Of a stretch of DNA of 32,736 bases, positions 11,369 to 20,781 are shown one piece after another (position 1 is the first letter of the stretch; every line of letters starts with the position of its first letter). The position numbers and the translations under genes were made by a program. The notes below the pieces were generated by a model that was given only the letters and a program-made list of their open reading frames with translations, did no database searches and had not been told where the DNA came from. The stretch covers positions 1 through 32,736 of IMG/VR virus record IMGVR_UViG_3300013118_000326; one strand, written 5' to 3'. Source of the stretch: a virus.

Positions 11369-11705
11369 GCCATAGCTCCTTGAAGATAGGATTCGAGCGC
11401 AGCACCTGCACCATTGCAGACTCTAATGCTCGGGTGCCGCGCTCAGAAAGTGAGAGTCCGAGCGTTTCCGCCGCCGCGTGTATCGCCTCATGTGTGAGCA
11501 CCGCCAGCGGGTCAGCCGCGCCGTCTGATATCGTGATCGCCTGCCGGACTGTCTCCACCACGCCGGCGTCGTCGTAGGGGCGCACGCTGACTCTCCAGGG
11601 TGAGCCGAGAACGTCAAGCGTCAGCCCGTCCAGACAACTAAGCAGTTGCTTTCTTTCGTCGGGGCTTAACCTGCGCACCGTAGAGCTTGCCGGTAGTCGG
11701 TCCAA
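11355..11705 (-). CDS. HExxH metallopeptidase-like protein, 116 aa
   Basis: HEAIH at residues 72-76 in a helix (LAVLTHEAIHAAAETLG) is the zinc motif of zincins; a downstream acidic residue (E88 or E94) could be the third ligand. Strands before it (WRVSVRPYD) fit a minimal zincin fold. It starts with TTG at 11705, placed seven bases after GGAGGT; no ATG is suitable. It overlaps the metallophosphoesterase 3' end by 68 bases. Being in the lysis group it may act on cell wall or on a virion protein. The substrate is unknown. Confidence 0.65.
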   Translation of the reverse strand: MDRLPASSTVRRLSPDERKQLLSCLDGLTLDVLGSPWRVSVRPYDDAGVVETVRQAITISDGAADPLAVLTHEAIHAAAETLGLSLSERGTRALESAMVQVLRSNPIFKELWHGSS

Positions 11706-12432
11706 TGAATCGACCTCCGTGGATCTTCACCGTCGTTTCCTGATGTGTCCCGTTGTGGAAGCGAAACACACTCATGGCCCGCTGCCATCTGTCGGGCCTT
11801 CCTCGCGCCCACCGCTGGGGTCCACATAAGCACCCGAGGGATTTCGCCATAACCAGATTGCCGTCCCCCATGAGGGGCTTTGAATGTTCCTGGATGTCGT
11901 GAGTGTGTCCGTAGTAGACGTGTCCGCCGAAGGCCTCCGCGTGCTTGTGGGCGTGGTACTTGTTGGCCCAGAGGCCGTGGATGAAAACGGCATCGGCAAT
12001 GCGGTAGACCTCGCCTGCGGAATGTGAAGGCACCCACCTAACCCGGCGCTTCTTAAGGCCCAGCATCTGGGGCACAGAAAGAAACCCGGCTAGTTCCGGG
12101 TGTTTGTCTACGTAGTCGTTAATCCTGTGTTCATGGTTCCCCTCTAGGAGAACGGCCTTGCACGCGGGATTCTTCTTCCGGGCGCTACCAAGAATCTTGT
12201 CAAGGACGCCAACAGTATGCGCGACTTCCTCCGCCAGCGCGGGATCCGTGACTCTCCCCGTGCCCTCGTTCCACCTTGACACACTCCAACCGTCCAGCAA
12301 GTCTCCGAGGATTATCAGCTCGTCCCACTTCTCAGCCTTGAGGTAGTCGCAAACTGCGACCACCGCCGCCGCGTCCTCAAAAGGGCAATGGATGTCGGGG
12401 AGAACGGCAACGAGTTTGAACGGGCGTTCTAT
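11638..12432 (-). CDS. Metallophosphoesterase, 264 aa, apparent ATA start
   Basis: All calcineurin-like motifs are present: PDIH (residues 12-15), GDLLDGW (43-49), GNHEHR (98-103), IHG (151-153) and GHTH (175-178). The first motif lies upstream of the first usable GTG (12363). The only sensible start in the open frame is an ATA at 12432-12430, giving IERPFKLVAVLPDIH, where an ATG would be expected; a stop lies at 12477-12475 and no ATG, GTG or TTG lies between. Start at ATA, an ATG-to-ATA mutation or an assembly error are all possible. Substrate unknown; such enzymes in phages hydrolyse nucleotides or cut nucleic acids. Confidence 0.8.
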   Translation of the reverse strand: MERPFKLVAVLPDIHCPFEDAAAVVAVCDYLKAEKWDELIILGDLLDGWSVSRWNEGTGRVTDPALAEEVAHTVGVLDKILGSARKKNPACKAVLLEGNHEHRINDYVDKHPELAGFLSVPQMLGLKKRRVRWVPSHSAGEVYRIADAVFIHGLWANKYHAHKHAEAFGGHVYYGHTHDIQEHSKPLMGDGNLVMAKSLGCLCGPQRWARGRPDRWQRAMSVFRFHNGTHQETTVKIHGGRFIGPTTGKLYGAQVKPRRKKATA

Positions 12433-12442
12433 CCGGGCCTGC

Positions 12443-12997
12443 CTAGTTGAGCGGAGGGACGTTGATCTCCATTGCTACAATCCACGGAGCGTCCCGTGTG
12501 TCGAACTCGATATCCCGTGGCCGCACCGCTGCGGGAGGGAGACGTTTCGTGGAATGCCGCTTGCGGAAGCGGTATCCTATCGAGTCGTAAATATCAGCTA
12601 CCAGCTCTGAGCAAATCACATCCTTGCGGTTGAGCCGGGCGAAGAACCTCGCCACTCGCCAGCCGAACAGATGTGCGATGAAAGTACCTTCGGAGTAGGG
12701 TGCGCCCTTGAGCTTCAGGGCTGCGTTGTATAGCATCTCGCGCTCATGCTTGGTAAGATCCGCCTTGCGCCGCACGCTGAAGCGGTGCCCCTTCGTGTAG
12801 AAGGTCGAAAGCACAAGCGAGGCCCCGCCGATCTCGGCGGAGAGTAAAAGAGGAACGCCGTCCTTCTCCCCCACTTCGATCATGACATGGCGCGGCCAGG
12901 TCTTCATGCCGGGGCGGAGGAAGGTCTGTGCCCAGCCGAGAAGCCGGGAATACCACGGACCGCATAGCGCGGCGGTGAGCCATACGTCACCGATCAA
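12443..12997 (-). CDS. Permuted NlpC/P60-like hydrolase, 184 aa
   Basis: The order of motifs is that of circularly permuted papain-like proteins (YiiX/YebB type): W-P-R-H37-VMIEV with the catalytic His early, an SAEIGG turn, KGAPYSEGTF, and then CSELVADIY with C129 as the likely nucleophile, followed by RPRDIEF. Such enzymes act on peptide or lipid amide bonds. Placed with the holin in the late operon it may help break the cell wall, or act on it during entry. ATG at 12997 overlaps the preceding stop by 4 bases. Confidence 0.7.
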   Translation of the reverse strand: MIGDVWLTAALCGPWYSRLLGWAQTFLRPGMKTWPRHVMIEVGEKDGVPLLLSAEIGGASLVLSTFYTKGHRFSVRRKADLTKHEREMLYNAALKLKGAPYSEGTFIAHLFGWRVARFFARLNRKDVICSELVADIYDSIGYRFRKRHSTKRLPPAAVRPRDIEFDTRDAPWIVAMEINVPPLN

Positions 12998-13239
12998 CGG
13001 GAAGTCCTCACAAGCAGCGTGTCCAGCTTCGTGTCCGCAGTGGCCTGCCAGCGGATCACCCTCTCCTGTCCAATCTCGACAACTCGCAGCCTAGCCTCGT
13101 GGTCGCCCACGGTCGCGGCGTCCGCCTTACTCTCGAACTCCGCACCGACCCACAGCAGATGCGCGGCAACTGCCGTAGCAGCGGCGAAGGCCGTGATGAG
13201 GGCGAACCAGTTGACTCTTTGCGCAGCACGTGGGCTCAT
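12994..13239 (-). CDS. Small membrane coiled-coil protein, 81 aa
   Basis: One N-terminal TM segment (about 10-31, NWFALITAFAAATAVAAHLLW) with a basic start, followed by a helical charged part that could be coiled coil (ARLRVVEIGQERVIRWQATADTKLDTLL). This form resembles XhlA-type and spanin-like lysis accessories. It lies 5 bases after the tail gene and before the NlpC/P60-like gene. Role in lysis is inferred from position. Confidence 0.6.
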   Translation of the reverse strand: MSPRAAQRVNWFALITAFAAATAVAAHLLWVGAEFESKADAATVGDHEARLRVVEIGQERVIRWQATADTKLDTLLVRTSR

Positions 13240-13244
13240 AGATT

Positions 13245-16200
13245 CTAAACTCCATAAATAGTGTTAAGCTCGGCCTGAATCTCGTCTTGCTCCTGCGTGG
13301 TCACGGCGCGGTCGTAGACGAGGATGCGGGCGATGTCGCCGCCGAGTGTGGCAGTCATCCCGAACATGCCCTCCTGCGCGCCGATCAGCAGGTGCGCTAC
13401 GGTGCTGTCCACGTCCTTCACTTGCGTTGCTGCGGCAGTTTGCAGCGTACTCCCGATGTACGTTTCAATCCGCGTGGAGGGCTCCCATACACAGGTGACG
13501 CGCCCCCACGTGTTCTGCGCTAGCCCGGTAGCAATAACCGTAGTGGCGTCATAGCCGCTCGCGCTTTCCTGTACAGTGAAACGGCCCGCCTGGGAAAACC
13601 ACTCGCGCTTGTTCACGGAATGGTACTTCCCTATGATCTCATCGTAATAGGTGCCGTTGTTATCCCAGCGGTAGACCGCGAACACGGTGAGGCCGCGATC
13701 ATTGTCATGGACTGCTGTGTCCCCAGCGGTCAGGTAATCATCGGTGCCATCAAAGTGGGCGATATCGTAGCCATTCAGACCGGCCTTAGTGATAGTGGGC
13801 CGCTGTGACGCCACGCCCTGCGTGAATGTGATTGTGTCGGATACGTCTATAGAGTCGATCTCTTGGCCGTCATCATAGCCGAGGGAATGCGGGTCGAAGT
13901 CGATAACCAGCCCGTCGATGCCATCGAAGGAGAAGGCCGTGCGCTGCTGCTGGTCAACGCTTGAATCGCTCAACTCCTCCAGCGTCAAGTCAACCGTGTC
14001 GTCGGGGTTGTAGTGGTGCGCGGTAATTAAACCCTTTAGGGTATAGTTCGTCGCTTCGGGCAAGAGCTTATCGTCATGTACCGCCACAATATCATACGGC
14101 TCTAGTGTGCGGGCGGCGGGATGCGTGACGCCGGACAGCTTGATTACGCTCCGCTTCTCCGCGCCCCTGCGGACTCTCCGCCGCACGTCCATATCGGCAA
14201 GCGCGTGGTCCATGTACCTGTTGGGCTGGATGCGGCGGTCCTTCTTCCGCCCCACGGAGTCAATGGAGGACTGGTCTATGGACGAAATCTTGGAGTTCTG
14301 GTTCTTCTTCGAGATGAGCCCCGGATAGGACAGCTCAATCAAATCCCCCTCGGACGCGGGCTTCTCGGTATCGTCGGAGGCCGTGCCGCCCGCCCCAGCG
14401 ATGCCGAATATGACGCCCGTTTGTCCCACTTGCACAGAGCGCGAATCGGGCGGGACGTTGAGCCAGGTCGTGACGGGATCGCCGTTGTAGACGGCATCGG
14501 TGAGCCCCTCGCTGGGATCATCGAAGCGGTAGAAGTCCACCTCGGGATCCCCGCCAGTCTCGGCAGAGGATCGAGTCCGCTCAACCCTGTACGTGGCGAG
14601 GGAATAGTTGTTCGTCCCGTCTTGGTCGTGGACTTGGAAAAGCGTGTTCGCCGCGAAGCCGTCCAGGGAACTGACTTCGATAGTCCTGTCTGCCGCCGAG
14701 GCGTTGGCGGCGAGCTTCGCTATCGCCTCGAAGTCCGAGTCCCCGTCCCACTTGAGCTCATGCGACCAACGCCCGGACGCCCTCTTGTCAACATAGACCG
14801 GGGAGTTGATTGCGTAGTCTTCGGCAGGGGTTGTGTTGAGCCCGATAGTCCCCGCCGAAGGCGAGACGGTCAGCACTTCCATATCCGCGTCAGCGGCGGA
14901 GAGCGTGACGATATCGCCGATATCTACGCCCTCAGTAGAATACACATGGAGCGTGGAGCCCGTGGTAAGTGCGACCGATAGCGTGGTCTGGATCCGCTTC
15001 TCCGTGAGCCGAAATCCCCACAGCAATGCCCCGGTGGCGGCAATGCCTTCATCCGTGCCGAGCGGCTGGGAGGACACTCTGCCGGACCCGATACACTTCA
15101 GGTGCAGGTCAACCGGGTAAGGCCCAAGCCCTGTGAAGGTGGGAGCGGATTCAAACTCGGACTTGGGCGTCAGCCGCATGGTGATGCGGGTTTCGCCGGG
15201 GATGACATCATTCACGCTGCGCGTTGCGTGATTCACGATGGGCGCGCGATATCGCTCGGCAGCCGCGTAGTCGCTCGGCCAGAGATCCAGGCCCACCGTG
15301 TCGTCGTCGGGATACGGGATGATCTGAGCATCGCCCGCGCGGTCGTAGGTGAATACCGAATCCGACAGGGCGGACGCGAGGCCGCAGGCTTTCCACTTGT
15401 CGAGATCCTTGTTTTCGAGTAGCGGGATTCTCCCGCTGTGACGTTCGCCGAAGTACCAGCCAGAATACTCGCCATCCGGCCAGGCGTCAGACTGCGAGAA
15501 CGGGAACGCGGGCCAACTCAGGCCGCATACGCGGGGCTGGCCTATATCCCCCTGGACGTTCCCGACCGCCAGATTACCCGGCCCCATCCAGGCATCCGCG
15601 TGCGAGACGTGCCCCACGATCTCGGGACGCAATGAGGCGATAGACCCCCACTTATTCATCGAGTAAAGCCCGCTGTCGCCGGGCGAGTAGAAGTACAGTT
15701 TAACGGTGTTATTCAGCGTCGAGTCGTCAGTATGGATCCGTGTTAGGCCCATCGGCGGCAGGGAGAACTTCGCGCCGTTGTCTTCACCGATACCGTAGGA
15801 GTCGGAGTTGTCAACGGTGGCAGTCTGGACTCCCCCCACGTCCTCTATCTTGATTTTCACATAGAGGAAACGATACGGGTAAGCGCCGTTGCGGGCGTCG
15901 CCGTGGTTGTCGTCGCTGCCCGTTACGGCTGGCCCCATCTCCATGCGGTCTAGGCAGACAAGCGGGATGTAATAGTTTGTGTCGGAGGTGTTCTTCCGGT
16001 GATACCCCATTGACACTGGCGTCCAGCGCCCGGAGATGTGTTCGGCTTCCCCGCCCGGCGCGGTTTCGTACCAGCGGCCCTTGCCCACACCCTCGCCAGT
16101 GCCGTCCTCCCCGAACTGGATCATTGTCCCGCCGCCAGCTCCGAACGTGACAGGGCTCTCGCTGGCCGCTGTCTCCACCGGGTAGCACGAGAACCCCGAC

Positions 16201-17831
16201 CGCGCATAGTAGGCGTGGCCAAAGATCGCATCAACGCAATCGTATACATCATCTGAATTGTAGTAGTCGATCCAGCCGAAGAACACCGCGCCCTTGCTGT
16301 TGGGTGTGCCCTGGCTAGGGCGCGTGATGTCGCATATTGTGAAGGTGGGGTGCCGGTGCGACGGGAGATATTCAACGGTCTGCGTGTAGTGAGAAGTGCC
16401 ATTGAAGAAATTGCAACGCACGCAGTAACGGTTAGCCGACCACTCCACGCAGGTATACCAGAAGCTATTATCGTTGTACGAATCGCCGGTATGCTCGAAC
16501 GAAACGTCAATCATCGGCCCCTGGCCGAAGCAATGCCGGAGGCCGGGATAATAGGAACCAGTGCCAGGAAATTCGTTCGTGTTCGAGTCGATCTTCTGAG
16601 TGTAGAGCCCGCGCCCGCTGCGGAGATCCGAGTCTAGCAAGTCCTCATCCGTCAGCGTGCCCGTGAACCTGTGGCCGACATGCCAGGACTCCGCCGCCTT
16701 CTCATATTGAGAGATGAGTGGCGAGATGACGTTATCGTCGCTATCTACAATCTTGTGCATCTCGACCATTTGCCAGTTGGGCGATCCGCGAGAGGACAGC
16801 GTGAACGGGTACTGCTGGAACGGGAAGCAACAGTTCTCCCGCTGGTGATCCGGTCGGAAGGACTCGTGGCCGATGTACAGGATATCGTATCCCGACGACG
16901 ACACGGTATCGCGGAAGATGGCGGGGGCAATGACGACATCGGCGGGGGACTGTGCGAGATAAGACGCAGTGGTGTGCCGCCAGAAGCGGACCCGCGCCTC
17001 GCGGGAAGTCTGCGTTTTCGGGGCGTAGATTTCATCCGCCGCCATGATGAGGTAGTAGCCAGTATCCGCCCCGGTCCTGCGCCACCAAACCCGCATACAC
17101 TCATAGCCAGCCGTGATGCTGGCAGAGTGCGACACGGCGGAATACTCGCCACTGTCGGGGTCGTACTCGTAAAGGAGATTGCCGTCTCCGTCCTCATCGC
17201 GGAGGAGGTAGCAGAACTTGCGCTCCGCTTCGTTATAGCAGACGTCTACGGCGAGTTCGTTGATTTGGTGCAGCCCGTCCGACTGATACGAGCCGGGCCG
17301 CCCGATGCTGCTGACGTGCCGCTCGTCGTCCTGCTCGAACGGAATCGGCACATCGGGCAGCGTCATGGACGCATCGCCCTCGGGGAGCTGGAGCTGCCGG
17401 ATTGCCTCAGTCCACGGGATCTGTTGGTGCCACCCCCTGCCGTGGGAGATGTCCGAGGCATCACCGCGCTTCAATGCCTCGGCAAGAGACTCCAGCTTAA
17501 GCTCCCCCGTGCCGTCGCGTTTCGCCCGGAAGCCCTGCTCGTCCGCTATGCGGAAGATACCTAGAGTCGTCTCGGCTTCGCCCGATGCCTCGCGGGTGAT
17601 CTTGACCTTGCGCCCCTCCCACGCACCTTCAAAATCGCCCCCGCTGACACCGGGGGCCGTGTGCCAGTAGCCGCCCGTGTTGTCTACTATGATCTTCGAC
17701 GGGGGCGACAGCACCGGCTGCCCGCCCTGGCCTCGAGCAGCCCACGATATGCGCGACAACGGGAACTGCACGCGCGAGCTAAAGCGCACGTATACGTCCG
17801 AGTTGTCAGCGATGTAGACGTGGTGCTGCAT
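13245..17831 (-). CDS. Large tail tip or receptor-binding protein, 1528 aa
   Basis: Start is ATG at 17831, just overlapping the preceding stop. The N-terminal part (to about 190) resembles a baseplate hub with strand-rich repeats. The middle has many Tyr, Trp and His and repeated strand patterns. Around 1080-1290 a hub-like segment (ISKKNQNSKISSIDQ, RYMDHALADMDVRRRV, YDIVAVHD, LTLEELSD) is seen. From about 1305 to the end the pattern of LamG/concanavalin-like domains is clear (FDGTDDYLTAGD, TVFAVYRWDN, WGRVTCVWEPS, HLLIGAQ, GDIARILVYDRA). It should form the tail tip and bind the host surface, probably sugar. The size is large for a phage of 33 kb. Confidence 0.85.
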   Translation of the reverse strand: MQHHVYIADNSDVYVRFSSRVQFPLSRISWAARGQGGQPVLSPPSKIIVDNTGGYWHTAPGVSGGDFEGAWEGRKVKITREASGEAETTLGIFRIADEQGFRAKRDGTGELKLESLAEALKRGDASDISHGRGWHQQIPWTEAIRQLQLPEGDASMTLPDVPIPFEQDDERHVSSIGRPGSYQSDGLHQINELAVDVCYNEAERKFCYLLRDEDGDGNLLYEYDPDSGEYSAVSHSASITAGYECMRVWWRRTGADTGYYLIMAADEIYAPKTQTSREARVRFWRHTTASYLAQSPADVVIAPAIFRDTVSSSGYDILYIGHESFRPDHQRENCCFPFQQYPFTLSSRGSPNWQMVEMHKIVDSDDNVISPLISQYEKAAESWHVGHRFTGTLTDEDLLDSDLRSGRGLYTQKIDSNTNEFPGTGSYYPGLRHCFGQGPMIDVSFEHTGDSYNDNSFWYTCVEWSANRYCVRCNFFNGTSHYTQTVEYLPSHRHPTFTICDITRPSQGTPNSKGAVFFGWIDYYNSDDVYDCVDAIFGHAYYARSGFSCYPVETAASESPVTFGAGGGTMIQFGEDGTGEGVGKGRWYETAPGGEAEHISGRWTPVSMGYHRKNTSDTNYYIPLVCLDRMEMGPAVTGSDDNHGDARNGAYPYRFLYVKIKIEDVGGVQTATVDNSDSYGIGEDNGAKFSLPPMGLTRIHTDDSTLNNTVKLYFYSPGDSGLYSMNKWGSIASLRPEIVGHVSHADAWMGPGNLAVGNVQGDIGQPRVCGLSWPAFPFSQSDAWPDGEYSGWYFGERHSGRIPLLENKDLDKWKACGLASALSDSVFTYDRAGDAQIIPYPDDDTVGLDLWPSDYAAAERYRAPIVNHATRSVNDVIPGETRITMRLTPKSEFESAPTFTGLGPYPVDLHLKCIGSGRVSSQPLGTDEGIAATGALLWGFRLTEKRIQTTLSVALTTGSTLHVYSTEGVDIGDIVTLSAADADMEVLTVSPSAGTIGLNTTPAEDYAINSPVYVDKRASGRWSHELKWDGDSDFEAIAKLAANASAADRTIEVSSLDGFAANTLFQVHDQDGTNNYSLATYRVERTRSSAETGGDPEVDFYRFDDPSEGLTDAVYNGDPVTTWLNVPPDSRSVQVGQTGVIFGIAGAGGTASDDTEKPASEGDLIELSYPGLISKKNQNSKISSIDQSSIDSVGRKKDRRIQPNRYMDHALADMDVRRRVRRGAEKRSVIKLSGVTHPAARTLEPYDIVAVHDDKLLPEATNYTLKGLITAHHYNPDDTVDLTLEELSDSSVDQQQRTAFSFDGIDGLVIDFDPHSLGYDDGQEIDSIDVSDTITFTQGVASQRPTITKAGLNGYDIAHFDGTDDYLTAGDTAVHDNDRGLTVFAVYRWDNNGTYYDEIIGKYHSVNKREWFSQAGRFTVQESASGYDATTVIATGLAQNTWGRVTCVWEPSTRIETYIGSTLQTAAATQVKDVDSTVAHLLIGAQEGMFGMTATLGGDIARILVYDRAVTTQEQDEIQAELNTIYGV

Positions 17832-18922
17832 CACACTTCCTCGAAGGTCATGCCGATGTCGTAGCCGTGCCCGTCGCTCGTCCAATATTGGTTGAACGTA
17901 CCGTTGAACGTTGAGGACGTGACATCGTAGTAGGCCCAATGCGGGGACATGCCAAGGCCGAAATCAATGCAGAGAGGTACGGGTTCGGGCACCAGGATCG
18001 ACCCAGCGCCAGTGTTGAGCCGGAAGGCGCGAAACAGTTCGTCGTATGTGTCCTCGTCCTCCTTGAACCACTGCACAGCCATCGAGTGTTTTGGGCCGCC
18101 CTTCATGGTCGCCGACTTCACTGCGTGGCCGTCCAGCATCCGCTGCCGATGCTGGCCTATCGCGTTCCACCCCAGCGCCGGAAGCTGCGTCATGTAGACA
18201 GATCCCAGGTTAACGTGCGTGGAACTCGTTGACGCGCCGTGCGGGTTGAGCATTAGCGACACGTCATCTATCGCCGCCCATACTGTGCCGGACGGGGAGT
18301 AGAGGCCGAAGTGCAGAGAGACGTAGGCGGTGTTCGCGTGAAGCGCGCCTGTGGTGGCGGCTTCAACGCGGGTCCAGGCGGAGGAGCTGATAGAAACGCC
18401 TGAGAGGTTCACTAAGTCGTAGGCGAGGTAATCATAGTCGGAATCGTACTGCGCAACCGCTACGCGGAAGTGCGTGCCCTCTGTGCAAGACGCATGGAGT
18501 ATCGCAGTGAAACAGCACTGGAGGTAGCGGGCATAGTTGTCGGAGCTGTAGAAGCGCGAGAAGGGAATGAACTCCGTGTAGGCCGTGACTGCGCCGACGC
18601 GGTGAGCATGGTCGATGTCGATTGTGCTGGAGGTGCTGTCGGTAGTCATGTAGAGGGCGGCGTTGTCGCTATAGCCCTCCGCGAAACGACTGCCAGTGCC
18701 GCTGAGGTTGTAGTATGTGACTTCCGCGTTGGCGTCGATATCGTACTTGTACCAATCAGCGAACGGAGACAACTCCCACTCGCGGCTTGAACCGCCTTCG
18801 TCAACAGTCTTCGTGCCCGTGTACAGATTCGGGTTGTAGCTGCGGAAGTCCCTGTTGAGGATGTAGAGGCCCGCCGCGTAGCGGAGGCCGTCCACTGCCG
18901 CTATGGTTTCGTTGTAGCTCAT
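17831..18922 (-). CDS. Minor tail protein, 363 aa
   Basis: The frame is open upstream, but the ATG at 18922 overlaps the tape-measure stop by 4 bases (ATGA), and the sequence before it is not protein-like. The N-terminal part (MSYNETIAAVDGLRYAAGLYILNRDFRSYNPNLY) is followed by a strand-rich domain with a carbohydrate-binding look (residues about 60-240: YDIDANAEVTYYNLS, TVWAAIDDVSLMLNP). The C-terminal part resembles a distal tail protein. It lies between tape measure and tail tip, as distal tail proteins do. Confidence 0.7.
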   Translation of the reverse strand: MSYNETIAAVDGLRYAAGLYILNRDFRSYNPNLYTGTKTVDEGGSSREWELSPFADWYKYDIDANAEVTYYNLSGTGSRFAEGYSDNAALYMTTDSTSSTIDIDHAHRVGAVTAYTEFIPFSRFYSSDNYARYLQCCFTAILHASCTEGTHFRVAVAQYDSDYDYLAYDLVNLSGVSISSSAWTRVEAATTGALHANTAYVSLHFGLYSPSGTVWAAIDDVSLMLNPHGASTSSTHVNLGSVYMTQLPALGWNAIGQHRQRMLDGHAVKSATMKGGPKHSMAVQWFKEDEDTYDELFRAFRLNTGAGSILVPEPVPLCIDFGLGMSPHWAYYDVTSSTFNGTFNQYWTSDGHGYDIGMTFEEV

Positions 18923-20781
18923 GCCACTTCTTCGCCTATGTAAATATCGCCGGTTTCGATGACTTCCTGAATCGCCGCTGCATCGCTCACGGCCTGCGAG
19001 CGGTAGTTGACTTCCCCGAAGTAGTTGTGTGTGACGTGTATCGTGGTGGGCGCAGTGCGGGTGACGTGGAGGTTGCGCGTGCGGGAGCCCGGCTCGGCGA
19101 GTCCCGTGGTCTGCTCGCGCTCCGCCTGAGACATATGCGTGCCCTCGGGCGCGTTCTTCGCTGAGACTGCGCCAACGGCGATAGCGGCAGGGGCGGCAGC
19201 GAGGGCAACCAGCCCATACATCTTGGCGGCGGCGAACGCCTCCCCCGAGTTCTTGGCATTCCCGAGAGACATCCACGCCAAGCCCTCGGCGGTATAGAAC
19301 AGCGCCTTACTCGCGGCCTGCACTGCAATGGACTTGAGCGTGTCCGCCGCCCACTTCAACACCACCTTGCCGAGTTCGGCGTATGAAGTCTTGGAGCCAT
19401 GCAGCGCGGCAATCGAGGCATCGAGGAACGTGGACATCCCCTTCGCGCCGAGTTCTCCCGCCGCCTCGGCGGCTTCGCCCATCGCCCATATCCCGCCCGT
19501 TAGCTGGCCAATATCATCTGTCATATCCACGAAGTCGGAGAACGTTTTGACCATCTCCACCGGAGGAGCCTGCAACTCGCCTTCGGGGAGAGCGCCCTGT
19601 ACCGGGATGCCGCCGGACACCGGGGTTTCAACGCCGCCGAAGATGCTCGGCTCCTCCTCGCGCATCCGCATGAGCGTCTTGCGGCGCTGCTCCATTTCCC
19701 ATTCGTATCGACGCCGCTGCGCCTCCTCCCATTCCGCCCGAGTCCCGGCAGGCCCGCCCCGAGGCATCCCGCCGGGGAGGCCCCCGATGCGCACGTCGCC
19801 CACACTGATGCCGGGGACTTCGGGCATACCGGGGAGCTTGGCGGCCAAGCCCGACAGGCGAGTAACGAGCTTGATGAATCCGGCAACGGACGCATCGGCG
19901 TGGAACTCGCGGATGTCCCCGAGGAGCCCTGTGGTTTCGACACTGATATCCGCAATGCCCCCCGCCACGTCAGAGAGTGCGGGGACGAGCATATCCTTGA
20001 GGGCGAGGGCGAGGTCGGTGCTTGAGGCATGGAGGCGGGCAAAGGGATCGGCTGCACCAGTCAGCAGGCCGCCGGACTTCTCAATGTTCTGTAGGCCGAG
20101 GTCCAGGGCTTCGTTGACGAAGGCCTGCTTGCGCTCCAGCTCCGACAGTTCCGAGACGGCCTTGCCGACACTCGCCGCATACTTCGCGTAAGCCGCATCG
20201 CTGTCCACGATGATGCCGAGGTTGTCAAGCCAAAGCCGGGACTGCCGAGCAAGGGCGACGGTCAGCGATTGAACCATGTACTCAGTTTCTTGCCCCGTAG
20301 ACAGCGCGGCGTTGCGGGCGATCCTCATCATATCCCCGAAGCGGTCAACCGGAACGTCGAGCATCATCGCCATGTTGGCGTTTCGCATCAGGCTCACTTC
20401 GGCGACTGTGCCCGCCGTCGCGTCCTTCATCTCGCGCATCATCGTGACGTGCGAAGTGCCGGCGGACGAGGCGAAGCCCTGGAACGCCGACCCCAAGTCC
20501 CGCACCTTGGCGGCTTCCTCGGCCCACTTCATCGCCTGCTGTCCGGCCTTGACGGCCCCGTAGGCGATGGCAAGCGCACCCATCGCTTTCGTCGCCATGC
20601 CGAGGGCTGGCGTGAACTTCTGCTTGAGCGTCTGCGCCTGCGCGGTCGTCGCATTGTCCGCGCCCTTCGCGGACTTCCCTAGCCCGCCCACGGACTTGTT
20701 AAGGCCCTGCACATCACGTGCGGCCTTCTTCGCACCCTTCTGCGAGAACTCCAGAACGCCCTTGCGCTTAAGATCGGCCAT
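18919..20781 (-). CDS. Tape measure protein, 620 aa
   Basis: Typical for the class: an N-terminal helical part (FSQKGAKKAARDVQGLNKS), a hydrophobic region (ALGMATKAMGALAIAYGAV, about 57-77), long helices, a PhageMin-tail-type block (LSTGQETEYMVQSLTVALARQ) and a further hydrophobic stretch (MYGLVALAAAPAAIAVGAVSA, near 530). It is preceded by the G/GT chaperones and follows the usual order. By the ratio of about 0.15 nm per residue it would set a tail near 90 nm. ATG at 20781 overlaps the G-T frame end by 14 bases. Confidence 0.93.
   Translation of the reverse strand: MADLKRKGVLEFSQKGAKKAARDVQGLNKSVGGLGKSAKGADNATTAQAQTLKQKFTPALGMATKAMGALAIAYGAVKAGQQAMKWAEEAAKVRDLGSAFQGFASSAGTSHVTMMREMKDATAGTVAEVSLMRNANMAMMLDVPVDRFGDMMRIARNAALSTGQETEYMVQSLTVALARQSRLWLDNLGIIVDSDAAYAKYAASVGKAVSELSELERKQAFVNEALDLGLQNIEKSGGLLTGAADPFARLHASSTDLALALKDMLVPALSDVAGGIADISVETTGLLGDIREFHADASVAGFIKLVTRLSGLAAKLPGMPEVPGISVGDVRIGGLPGGMPRGGPAGTRAEWEEAQRRRYEWEMEQRRKTLMRMREEEPSIFGGVETPVSGGIPVQGALPEGELQAPPVEMVKTFSDFVDMTDDIGQLTGGIWAMGEAAEAAGELGAKGMSTFLDASIAALHGSKTSYAELGKVVLKWAADTLKSIAVQAASKALFYTAEGLAWMSLGNAKNSGEAFAAAKMYGLVALAAAPAAIAVGAVSAKNAPEGTHMSQAEREQTTGLAEPGSRTRNLHVTRTAPTTIHVTHNYFGEVNYRSQAVSDAAAIQEVIETGDIYIGEEVA

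Noticed and set aside
12361-12363. GTG at 12363 as the start of the metallophosphoesterase
   Set aside because: It would remove the PDIH motif, one of the metal-binding motifs.
14121-14981. Long plus-strand ORF of 286 codons inside the tail tip gene
   Set aside because: It is the antisense of a strongly protein-like gene, has the low-complexity Arg/Gly composition of a GC-rich shadow, and has no ribosome site. The same holds for the plus ORFs at 16671, 19328, 23045 and 24865.
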